From positions 1 through 6,752 of the forward strand of contig JAABPS010000151.1 in the NCBI GenBank assembly GCA_011391835.1: a DNA stretch of 6,752 bases, in the 5' to 3' direction. The position numbers and the translations under genes were made by a program. The stretch's first letter is position 1; each line of letters begins with the position of its first letter. The notes beneath the pieces are model-generated. The model was given only the letters and a program-made list of their open reading frames with translations. It was not told the DNA's origin and made no database searches. Source of the DNA: Desulfobacteraceae bacterium. GTDB lineage: Bacteria; Desulfobacterota; Desulfobacteria; Desulfobacterales; JAABPS01. This document shows positions 1 to 6,752 of the stretch, in pieces.

Positions 1-1141
1 AGGACATCCAAATACCCAAAACTCTACCAACCGATATTATGAAGGCACCGCCTATATCGATCAGCTCGAAAGCATGGCCACAAAGGAAATCATGGAATTG
101 GCCAGATGTACGCACGCAGATGTCCGGCCTATCAGCGGCAATCAGGCCAATACCGCTGTAGCCCTTGGCCTCCTTCGGGGAGGCGATACAGTGATTGTTA
201 ATTCCATTGATACCGGCGGCCACATCAGCCACAATCCCATCGGCATATTTGGACGGCGCATTCAAATCCGCGGGCAGCAGCTTACCGTTGGCGAAGAAGA
301 TTCCATATCCCTGCATTACTGGCCCACAACAAAAGATGGCTATCATATTGATGCAAAAAAAGGTATCGCTCTCATAGAAAAAACATCTCCCAAACTTGTT
401 GTGATGGGCAAAAGTCTTTTTTTGTTTCCTGAACCTGTCCAGGAAATCGCTAAAGTTTGTAACGCCAAAAACATCCCGATTTTATATGACGCAGCCCATG
501 TGCTGGGTTTGATCCTTGGTGGTCAGTTTCAAGATCCATTCCGTGAAGGCGCGCATTTCATTGCCGCCAGTGTTCATAAAACATTTCCCGGCCCCCAGCG
601 CGGAGTGATTTTGGGAAATCTTTCTACAGAGCTGGAACTGAAATGGTGGTCCAGCATTGACCGCGGGATTATGCCGGGCTCTTCCTCAAATCATCATCTT
701 CACACTATTCCCGGTTTTCTGATTGCCGTTCGCGAGATGAAAAAACACGGCAAGGCGTATGCTGCTCAGATTGTATCCAATGCCAAAGCGCTGGGACAGG
801 CTTTGTCAGATCACGGGGGTCATGTGGAAGCCAAAGAATTTGGATTCACCAAAAGCCACCAGATCGCGTTAAATGTATCTAACTACGGCACCGCTAAAGA
901 TATGGCCAAACAGCTTGCGGATAACAATATCATTTTGAATTACAACATGCTTCCCGGAGACAAGGATCCCAAAAATCCGTCCGGCCTTCGGATCGGAGTT
1001 CAGGAGCTCACTCATGTTGGCATGAAGGAGGCAGAAATGGGAGAAGTTGCTGAACTTATCAGCGCTTCTTTAAAAGGTAAAAAGGTGAAGGATCAGGTAA
1101 TCAAGCTGCGTAGCCGTTTTACGGAAGTACATTATGCTTAA
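1..1141 (+). CDS. SHMT-like PLP-dependent enzyme (5' partial)
   Basis: This is a fold-type I pyridoxal-phosphate enzyme related to serine hydroxymethyltransferase. The reading frame is open from codon 2-4 with SHMT-like sequence (RYYEG, codons at 32-46) before the first ATG at 74, so the gene starts left of the window and that ATG is internal. About 379 residues are visible; canonical SHMT has about 420, so roughly 40 are missing. Counting from the Met at 74: SGNQAN at 21-26, GGH at 48-50, the PLP-nitrogen Asp in YDAAH (D139) with H142, the Schiff-base lysine in SVHKTF (K169), and the carboxylate-binding Arg in SGLRIG (R306). Differences from canonical GlyA are notable: the TTTHK lead-in is ASVHK, GPRGG is GPQRG, and the loop before RYY lacks the usual YAEGYPG-type Tyr and catalytic Glu. 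It may therefore be a paralogue with another amino-acid substrate (for example alpha-methylserine hydroxymethyltransferase, aldolase or transaldolase type) rather than the housekeeping glycine/serine enzyme. Fold is certain; the reaction is not. Confidence 0.9.
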   Translation, partial: GHPNTQNSTNRYYEGTAYIDQLESMATKEIMELARCTHADVRPISGNQANTAVALGLLRGGDTVIVNSIDTGGHISHNPIGIFGRRIQIRGQQLTVGEEDSISLHYWPTTKDGYHIDAKKGIALIEKTSPKLVVMGKSLFLFPEPVQEIAKVCNAKNIPILYDAAHVLGLILGGQFQDPFREGAHFIAASVHKTFPGPQRGVILGNLSTELELKWWSSIDRGIMPGSSSNHHLHTIPGFLIAVREMKKHGKAYAAQIVSNAKALGQALSDHGGHVEAKEFGFTKSHQIALNVSNYGTAKDMAKQLADNNIILNYNMLPGDKDPKNPSGLRIGVQELTHVGMKEAEMGEVAELISASLKGKKVKDQVIKLRSRFTEVHYA

Positions 1142-1221
1142 GATAAAATAAGGCTATCGGCAAGAAGCCAGGGGCGAGAGGCCAGGAAGAATGGAGAGAG
1201 CTTCTATATAGGATTAGAGTA
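1142..1221 (+). other. Purine-rich 80-base intergenic gap with imperfect 14-base repeat
   Basis: This gap separates the SHMT-like gene from the thioesterase gene. It carries two imperfect 14-base units in tandem (1164-1177 and 1178-1191), both beginning GA(A/G)GCCAGG, followed by AG-rich sequence up to 1200. A possible stem GGCT/AGCC (about 1152-1169) is only four base pairs and has no T-tract, so I do not call a terminator. No promoter hexamers stand out. The ribosome binding site of the next gene lies at its right end. Confidence 0.5.
1210..1213 (+). promoter_or_regulatory. Ribosome binding site of thioesterase gene
   Basis: AGGA lies eight bases before the ATG at 1222. This is a normal Shine-Dalgarno spacing and supports that start over later in-frame ATG codons at 1255 and 1300. 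Confidence 0.6.
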
Positions 1222-1677
1222 ATGACGCAACCTACAGGCCCACATCAGTTTCAAATGAAGGAATGGATTAGCTGTGCGCCGTTTGAGCGTCTGCTAAACA
1301 TGGAAATCATTCATGCTGCAGACGGCAGCGCGACCTTGACAATGCCCTTTTTCATCGATTTGGCCCAGGGCGCCGGCCTCATGCACGGGGGAGCCTTGGT
1401 CAGTCTTGCAGATACCGCGGTCGTAATGGCCATTAAGAGCATTGTTCCTCCTCAAACACATTTTGCAACCATATCTCTGGAAACTACATTTCTCTACCCA
1501 GTCAAACAGGGAATTGTTACTGCCGAAGCAAAAGTCATCAGCCGTGAGGGAACTATTTTAAAAGGCCAGGCAACCGTTTATAATGAAGAAAAACGAGCTG
1601 TCATTGAATTTTCGTCAACCTTTAAAATCGCCAGAGATACAGTTATTAGAAGTATTACATTTGGCGACCCTACATGA
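1222..1677 (+). CDS. PaaI-family hotdog-fold acyl-CoA thioesterase
   Basis: A 151-residue protein of the hotdog-fold thioesterase superfamily, PaaI/YdiI-like branch. Such proteins hydrolyse acyl- or aryl-CoA thioesters in the cytoplasm, usually as dimers or tetramers. The diagnostic stretch is MHGGALVSLADTA (residues 54-66): HGG caps the central helix, and D64 matches the catalytic acid of PaaI. The following strands (TISLETTFLYPV at about 83-94, and TAEAKVISREG at about 100-110) match the family pattern. The residue six before the His, Asn in many PaaI proteins, is Gln here (Q49). Length is typical for the family (about 130-160). No signal peptide or membrane segment is seen. The start at 1222 has an AGGA site at good spacing. 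The gene lies 80 bases after the SHMT-like gene and 18 bases before the ATPase gene. The natural CoA ester cannot be told from sequence. Confidence 0.9.
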   Translation: MTQPTGPHQFQMKEWISCAPFERLLNMEIIHAADGSATLTMPFFIDLAQGAGLMHGGALVSLADTAVVMAIKSIVPPQTHFATISLETTFLYPVKQGIVTAEAKVISREGTILKGQATVYNEEKRAVIEFSSTFKIARDTVIRSITFGDPT

Positions 1678-1695
1678 CTCAAAAACTATTTTCCC

Positions 1696-2415
1696 ATGCA
1701 CCTGTTAAAAGCAAGCCTATTACCTGAAAAATATCCTGTCGCAGATCGATATCCATTTAATCTTGATATTTTCCGGCATACACGAAGTATTGAATTCACC
1801 TCACCGGTGACGTTTTTCGCTGGGGAAAATGGAACCGGCAAATCAACATTGCTTGAAGCGATATGTTTACAATGCGGCGTACATATATGGAAAAATGAAG
1901 AAAGAACCCGTTACACATTAAACCCTTACGAAGATCAGCTCTATCAGAGCATATCCATTCACTGGTCGAATGGCGCTGTTTCCGGCTCCTTCTTCGGGTC
2001 TCACATCTTTCAGCATTTTGCTCAGCTGTTAGATGAATGGGCTGCCGGTGATCCGGGGCTGCTGAAATACTTTGGCGGAGAATCATTGATAACCAAGTCG
2101 CATGGTGAATCGCTTATGTCTTTTTTCAAAGCCCGCTATAAAATTAAAGGTATTTACTTTCTTGATGAACCGGAAACCGCACTGTCTCCCAAAAGCCAAA
2201 TTGAACTTCTTCAGATACTGAGCAAAGCCATAACATCATCTGATGGTGTGCAATTTATCATTGTAACGCATTCACCCATCCTTCTGGCTTGCCCTGATGC
2301 GACCATTTACAGCTTTGATGATATACCGGTAAAAAAGGTAACCTACGAACAAACCGACTACTACCAGGTTTATAAAGATTTCATGCAAGACAGGAGCAAA
2401 TACATCAAAGTATAA
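1696..2415 (+). CDS. Small ABC-type AAA family ATPase (COG3910-like)
   Basis: A 239-residue stand-alone P-loop ATPase with ABC-type motifs in order: Walker A GENGTGKST (residues 43-51, K49), a degenerate signature SHGES (135-139), Walker B IYFLDEPE (153-160, with D157 and catalytic E158), a D-loop-like TALSP segment (161-165), and the switch His in VTHSP (H192). Only about 84 residues separate Walker A from the signature, so there is no long coiled coil as in SMC or Rad50, and there are no membrane segments or nuclease domain. It resembles the predicted-ATPase group COG3910, whose role is not established; the N-terminal run (LLPEKYP, then YPFNLDIF, then SPVTFFAGENG) is characteristic of that group. 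The start at 1696 is the only ATG after the in-frame stop at 1675-1677 (the same TGA that ends the thioesterase gene). No Shine-Dalgarno sequence precedes it, so translation may depend on coupling to the upstream gene. Family call is firm; function is unknown. Confidence 0.9.
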   Translation: MHLLKASLLPEKYPVADRYPFNLDIFRHTRSIEFTSPVTFFAGENGTGKSTLLEAICLQCGVHIWKNEERTRYTLNPYEDQLYQSISIHWSNGAVSGSFFGSHIFQHFAQLLDEWAAGDPGLLKYFGGESLITKSHGESLMSFFKARYKIKGIYFLDEPETALSPKSQIELLQILSKAITSSDGVQFIIVTHSPILLACPDATIYSFDDIPVKKVTYEQTDYYQVYKDFMQDRSKYIKV

Positions 2416-2455
2416 AAATACAGAGGTGAGGAGTGAAATTACTTTCTTGTATCGA
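2416..2455. other. 40-base gap between convergent genes
   Basis: The plus-strand ATPase gene and the minus-strand activase gene end facing each other across only 40 bases. A bidirectional terminator would be expected here, but I see only a weak ATACA/TGTAT pairing (about 2418 to 2452) with a long interior and no adjoining GC-rich stem plus T-run on either strand. No gene fits in it. Confidence 0.5.
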
Positions 2456-5400
2456 TCATCCCACCAAATTGGATCCTTCCATGTCAATATGTTTTTCCAG
2501 AGGTTTCCTTGGATACTTGAGATAGGGGATAATGGCTTCATTCTTTAATCCACCCGTTCCATCGTACGTTATGGATACTACCGGAATCCCGGTATTTTTT
2601 TCAATAGCTTCACGCATGCTTTCCGTTACCAGTGACGGGCAGCAAAACGCGGGACTTGTTTGAACGAATAATGATACATCCGGATAATGTTTTTTTATGT
2701 AATAGGTTTTTAAAACATTCTCCATTGACTCACCCGTATTTTCCATAGTCAGCTTGTGGTCTGGCAAAACCGAGTCCGGCAATCCTTTAAACTCAATATC
2801 CGGTTCATTTAATACACTCTCAAAATATTTGTAGTATTTCTTTTCCATCCGCAAAACCGTTGCCAGTAAGGCCTTATATGAAACAAGGCCCACATAGTTG
2901 CCTTCCGTAAACCATTTTTTAAAATAAGCAGCAGCAATCATTTTGCAGTACTGGTTATACGGTGTGGTCATCACCTCGCCGCCATTCTCCTCAATAAAGC
3001 GGATTAATCCCTGATTCATCACATCATTATCTCTGACATAGATATCTCCAAATAGTGCCACCTTGGGCCGGTTTTCCTTCCTTGTTTTTATTTTATTAAA
3101 AAGTAATACCACTTCGCAGACAGCATCCTCTTTAGAAGTATTTCCCAAAAATGCGTCATTAAAAATATGAATGCTTTTTTCAACAGCTTTGTCCGTCTCT
3201 CCCTTTTCGACTTCATAGGGCCTAAGCTTACACGCCATTTTCCTCAGCAATCCTCCAAACATAAATGCAAAATAGGTATTTATCGCAGCCCTGGCTGAAA
3301 TATCAAAAAATGAAATTTCTCCGGTACAAACTCCGGCCTTTTCCATTCCGCCGCCATAAACCCTCAGCAGATGTTTCATATGATGCGGGAAAAGCTTGAT
3401 ACTGCAAATGCCGGCTTTAAACATCCAGAGAACTGTTTGCTCAGGATCAAGGCCCCTGGCTTCAACTGTGTCAACAAATGCCTGGACGATGGCATTTAAC
3501 GGAATACACTGGCCTGTATTAAATCTCACCCCTTTTTGGATGGATGCGTCGGTTTCCTGCATGATAATGGCGTCCAGACCTTCTCTTTTTAAATTGGAAG
3601 CAATAAGGCTGCAGATGATAGGATCCCAATTGGGAATCAAAATGCTTTTATCCCGATAGGAGGTCACAATATTTGGATTGATGCACTGATAATCAATGGC
3701 CTTCCTGTCTTTTTTCTGGGCGGCATGATTTCTAAATGCCCGAATCGCCGCTTCTATTCGGGTCTCATATCCCACGCTGGAACCGTGTTCATCTAATTCC
3801 AGGACAAGATATGGTTTTTCTTTCGCATGCATTAAATTTTTGAAATATTCCAGGGCAAAGGAGTCCGGCGTGCATTTAAACGTTGTGACGAATACAGGAT
3901 ATATCATCTCTGTATTTGATATGACCTCCGCGGCTTCCAGTATTGTTGACGCATAATGCCAATGCAGTTCATTGAGCAATGGCGCTATTGCCTCAATATC
4001 CTTTTCCCCATATGACACCATGTCCTGATAAAAGGTTTTGATTCCCATGGATGCAAAGATATCGGGAATACCTTTATTTTCTGCCGGCGCAAGTATGGTA
4101 TATGGCCTTCCTAAAAAAATGACACTGATATCATCCGCGCCTTGAAGCTCCTTTTTGTAAAGCACCTTTAGTCGGTTTAATCCTGAATTTTTAAATTCAA
4201 TGGCCTTATCATAGGCTGCTGAAATATCTAAAAAATTGATTCTGCTGCCAAAAATTGGTTTGAATGTTCTATAAAGTTGGATTTTGGTATGAAAGTTTGT
4301 GTATAGATATTTTACGACCGGAGAGAGTATTCTATTCCCCGGGGTATCCAAGGATGCGACCACTGCCGGAACATACTGTGAATAATAACAATACTGACGC
4401 ATCACACTCTTTTCTCTTTTTTTACTTTCAAGATAAAATGGCAAAAATACATAATCCGCCTTTTCCAGAAGATAATGAACATGCCCATGCATGGCAGACA
4501 CAGGCGCGCAAAACTCAGCCTGGCTGATGTTTTTCCCTTGTCTCACGGCGTCCTGATAATTTTCACTGGTAATCGTTTGAATGGAAAGGTGTTCAAAAAA
4601 CTTCTTCCACAATGGCAGGTCTTCAGCCATATAAATAGCGGCTGGGATTCCTATTGTCGGATTATCTTTCACATGAGTTTTCTGATCCGTCCGAAACGCT
4701 TTTTTTCTTTCTTTAATCAGATCAAAACCGGAGATATTGTTGCTGACATGCTTTTGGGTATGATAATCCCTTCCGCATAAAAAGCCATACGCCTCCCTTT
4801 CATCACCAATATCAGCAATGGTAATTTTACAGTGGTTTGTACACAATTCACAAATTTCGGATCGGATGGGAATTTCATTTTTATACAGCCCAAAGCCTCT
4901 AAATGACGTATCTCTGATCTGGTCATCATGCAGTATGAGCGCTGTTCCAAGCGCTCCCGTCAGATGGCAGTATGTTGAAACATGGATTGGCTTTTCAAGT
5001 TTTTGCTCAAACGCCGCCACAAGCGCTTTATTCTTTGCGGTTGCACCCTGGAAGCATACAACATCGCCGATGCTTTTTTCAGTAGCCACTTTTAAAAGAT
5101 AATTTTCTCTGACCGAATGAAGCGCCGATGCCAGTACTTCGTCAACAGAATACCCTTCATTTAAATAGTGATTGATATCTCTTTCCATAAATACGGTGCA
5201 CCGGTCGCTTGTCATGGGCGCTTTTTTATTCAGCGTTCTTTCAGAATAGTTTGAAATCTCACACCCCAGTTTCAACGCCTGTTCTTCGATAAAGCTTCCG
5301 GTTCCTGCGGCACACACATTGTTCATGACAGCAGATGTTACCATACCGTTTTTTAGTGTGGTAAATTTAGAATCCTGACCCCCTATTTCAATAATGGTAT

Positions 5401-6718
5401 CCACATCCGGGTTTATTTCATAAGCGGCCCGCGCATGGGCTGTAATTTCATCCACAGCCATATCTGCGCCGATAATCTTTCTTATAAATTTTCGCCCCGA
5501 ACCGGTGGTGCCGCTTGAAATAACATTTAGGGTTAGTTTCTTTCTTATCCTTAAATCATCGATGGCCTCTAAAATACTCTGAACCGCGCACACAGGCCTG
5601 CCGGATGTTCGTGTGTAAAAACCTGCAAGCACGGTCTTATGTCTATCGATCAATACCGCCTTTGTACTTGTAGAGCCAATATCTACCCCAAGATAAACAT
5701 CATAGGAACTTCCGTTTTTCAAATCTTCGTAAACGTCCACTTCAACAGGACTTAATGATTTTTCGAACTTAACCACGTGGTTATAAGTCTCAACGCTTCT
5801 AAAATCAGGATAATCTGAAAGCCGTAGGTTGAGTTCCTTAAAATAATACGTCTTATTGATGGATGGTTTCGAAACGAGTTCTTGTAACGCCAGCGGCTTT
5901 GAACTTTTTTGAAGCAGACCATTTGGATCATCATGGCCGGCTTTGTTTAAATCATCGATCTGATTCAAGGCCGCACCAATGGCGCCAAACAGATGGGAGT
6001 GAGTGTTTTGCAGAATATCGATTCCAGCAAGATGCCGGATGTGATCTGCCACGGATCTGTTTTTTGAAACACCCCCGCAAAACACAACCGGCGACGCTGC
6101 CTTCCGACCGCCAAACAAGGTATCAACCACATTTTTGGCAAGACCCTGACAAAGCCCTTCGCTGATTTCAGCAAAACAATGGCCCACATTTTGCGCATGA
6201 ATCAGATCGGTTTTTGCAAAAACAGCACAACGTGAAGCTATCTTAGGAATGGGCCCCGTGTTGTTATATGCAATCCTGCTCAACTCATCGATGCCGGAGA
6301 GATTCAGCCTGCCGGCCTGCTGATCCAAAAAACTGCCCGTACCCGCAGCGCAGGAAGTATTGGATCTGCAGTTTAAGTAGTTTCCATTTTCATCAAATTC
6401 AATGAGACCAAACTTTTCTCCGCCAACAAAAAGAATGGACCTAAATGTTTCATGAAAATACCGGGCAGCGGTAATAATCGATATCTTATTATCATACTGT
6501 TTATCCGCATGTATCCAGGTGGGCGTGGAAGAAGTTGTGGCAATGGAAGCTGCATCTAATACATTGAGATCCTTTAATAGTACCTCAAGCTGTTCATGAA
6601 TTTTACCATGGTGAAAGATATACGCCGTAGCGAGTATTTTCTTTTCTGAATTCAGCACTGCTGCTGAAATGGACACTGAACCGATATCTATGCCGATAAA
6701 TCGTTTATCTGATGACAT
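2456..6718 (-). CDS. Large CoA-dehydratase activase fusion (two BcrAD/BadFG modules plus DUF2229 and HgdB/D-like region)
   Basis: A 1420-residue cytoplasmic Fe-S protein of the acyl-CoA dehydratase activase family. Module 1 (about residues 7-255) has phosphate-1 motif GIDIGS (9-14), cluster Cys C123 (SCAAGTGSF) and C164 (SRCAVF), and GGVSKN (215-220). Module 2 (about 340-597) has GVDIGST (344-350), SGTTGSGR (402-409), GGQDSKF (446-452), C469 (VCAAGTGSF) and C507 (DRCTVF). These Cys pairs match the ligands by which an HgdC homodimer holds one [4Fe-4S] cluster. A CxxCxxxC-x17-C motif follows (C623, C626, C630, C648), then a DUF2229-like region (about 686-900, with C737) and a region resembling 2-hydroxyacyl-CoA dehydratase subunits (about 1020-1405), with C1071, C1105, C1131, C1258 and a CC pair at 1359-1360. 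Known relatives of this size exist in anaerobes with poorly defined substrates. By family analogy it couples ATP hydrolysis to low-potential electron transfer; that it works within one chain is inference. The ATG at 6718 has a GAGG site and begins the first strand directly. No frameshift is seen. Confidence 0.93.
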   Translation of the reverse strand: MSSDKRFIGIDIGSVSISAAVLNSEKKILATAYIFHHGKIHEQLEVLLKDLNVLDAASIATTSSTPTWIHADKQYDNKISIITAARYFHETFRSILFVGGEKFGLIEFDENGNYLNCRSNTSCAAGTGSFLDQQAGRLNLSGIDELSRIAYNNTGPIPKIASRCAVFAKTDLIHAQNVGHCFAEISEGLCQGLAKNVVDTLFGGRKAASPVVFCGGVSKNRSVADHIRHLAGIDILQNTHSHLFGAIGAALNQIDDLNKAGHDDPNGLLQKSSKPLALQELVSKPSINKTYYFKELNLRLSDYPDFRSVETYNHVVKFEKSLSPVEVDVYEDLKNGSSYDVYLGVDIGSTSTKAVLIDRHKTVLAGFYTRTSGRPVCAVQSILEAIDDLRIRKKLTLNVISSGTTGSGRKFIRKIIGADMAVDEITAHARAAYEINPDVDTIIEIGGQDSKFTTLKNGMVTSAVMNNVCAAGTGSFIEEQALKLGCEISNYSERTLNKKAPMTSDRCTVFMERDINHYLNEGYSVDEVLASALHSVRENYLLKVATEKSIGDVVCFQGATAKNKALVAAFEQKLEKPIHVSTYCHLTGALGTALILHDDQIRDTSFRGFGLYKNEIPIRSEICELCTNHCKITIADIGDEREAYGFLCGRDYHTQKHVSNNISGFDLIKERKKAFRTDQKTHVKDNPTIGIPAAIYMAEDLPLWKKFFEHLSIQTITSENYQDAVRQGKNISQAEFCAPVSAMHGHVHYLLEKADYVFLPFYLESKKREKSVMRQYCYYSQYVPAVVASLDTPGNRILSPVVKYLYTNFHTKIQLYRTFKPIFGSRINFLDISAAYDKAIEFKNSGLNRLKVLYKKELQGADDISVIFLGRPYTILAPAENKGIPDIFASMGIKTFYQDMVSYGEKDIEAIAPLLNELHWHYASTILEAAEVISNTEMIYPVFVTTFKCTPDSFALEYFKNLMHAKEKPYLVLELDEHGSSVGYETRIEAAIRAFRNHAAQKKDRKAIDYQCINPNIVTSYRDKSILIPNWDPIICSLIASNLKREGLDAIIMQETDASIQKGVRFNTGQCIPLNAIVQAFVDTVEARGLDPEQTVLWMFKAGICSIKLFPHHMKHLLRVYGGGMEKAGVCTGEISFFDISARAAINTYFAFMFGGLLRKMACKLRPYEVEKGETDKAVEKSIHIFNDAFLGNTSKEDAVCEVVLLFNKIKTRKENRPKVALFGDIYVRDNDVMNQGLIRFIEENGGEVMTTPYNQYCKMIAAAYFKKWFTEGNYVGLVSYKALLATVLRMEKKYYKYFESVLNEPDIEFKGLPDSVLPDHKLTMENTGESMENVLKTYYIKKHYPDVSLFVQTSPAFCCPSLVTESMREAIEKNTGIPVVSITYDGTGGLKNEAIIPYLKYPRKPLEKHIDMEGSNLVG

Positions 6719-6726
6719 CGTTTACG

Positions 6727-6730
6727 CCTC
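6727..6730 (-). promoter_or_regulatory. Ribosome binding site of the activase fusion gene
   Basis: Read on the minus strand, GAGG is followed by eight bases (CGTAAACG) and then the ATG at 6718. This spacing supports the chosen start. The remaining 22 bases to the window edge are too few to judge a promoter. Confidence 0.65.
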
Positions 6731-6752
6731 AACCGGATTAAAACTTTGAGAT

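Noticed and set aside
74..76. ATG at 74 as the start of the SHMT-like gene
   Set aside because: The same frame is open back to the window edge and the upstream codons carry SHMT-like sequence (RYYEG, then AYID), so the ATG is internal and the gene is 5' partial.
1152..1169. Possible terminator after the SHMT-like gene
   Set aside because: The stem is four base pairs with a ten-base loop and is followed by purine-rich sequence, not a T-tract.
1796..2086. 96-codon minus-strand open frame inside the ATPase gene
   Set aside because: It is antisense to the Walker A region and following part of the ATPase, and its translation is low in recognisable structure, so it is a shadow.
2418..2452. Possible bidirectional terminator hairpin
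   Set aside because: Only about five outer base pairs (ATACA/TGTAT) match, the interior does not pair well, and no T-run follows on either strand.
2272..2541. 89-codon minus-strand open frame spanning the convergent gene ends
   Set aside because: It overlaps the 3' ends of both real genes. Its hydrophobic stretch looks membrane-like but comes from antisense reading of conserved ATPase codons, and no homology is recognised.
5863..6165. 100-codon plus-strand open frame opposite the activase gene
   Set aside because: It lies wholly antisense to a well-conserved activase region (module 1 and linker), has no family resemblance and is a shadow of the real gene. The same holds for the other plus-strand frames between 3396 and 5102.

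Overview
The window holds three plus-strand genes (positions 1 to 2415) that converge on one very long minus-strand gene (2456 to 6718). Both ends are cut: the first gene enters from the left with its start codon missing, and the long minus-strand gene begins 34 bases from the right edge. All four genes are recognisable at family level. No RNA gene, mobile element, CRISPR array or convincing terminator was seen.

Plus strand: (1) a 5'-truncated PLP enzyme of the serine hydroxymethyltransferase (SHMT) fold, with the Schiff-base lysine and Asp intact but several canonical SHMT active-site residues changed; (2) after an 80-base purine-rich gap, a PaaI-type hotdog thioesterase; (3) 18 bases further on, a small stand-alone ABC-type ATPase resembling the COG3910 group. 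Their common strand and short gaps fit one transcription unit, but the products suggest no obvious shared pathway.

Minus strand: a 1420-residue iron-sulfur protein joining two tandem activase modules of the BcrAD/BadFG (HgdC-type, 2-hydroxyacyl-CoA dehydratase activator) family to a DUF2229-like region and a C-terminal region resembling 2-hydroxyacyl-CoA dehydratase subunits. By family knowledge such proteins use ATP hydrolysis in an activase to push low-potential electrons onto a cysteine-bound Fe-S cluster in a reductase partner; here activator and reductase-like parts lie on one chain. The reduced substrate is not known and cannot be read from this window.

Organism: the oxygen-sensitive activase/dehydratase family points to a strict anaerobe. 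Moderate base composition and the combination of genes suggest a Desulfobacterota (sulfate-reducing 'deltaproteobacterial') genome; this is a tentative impression, not a demonstrated assignment.

The most interesting items are the asymmetric tandem activase architecture of the 1420-residue protein and the altered active-site loop of the SHMT-like enzyme. Neither is shown to be a new system.
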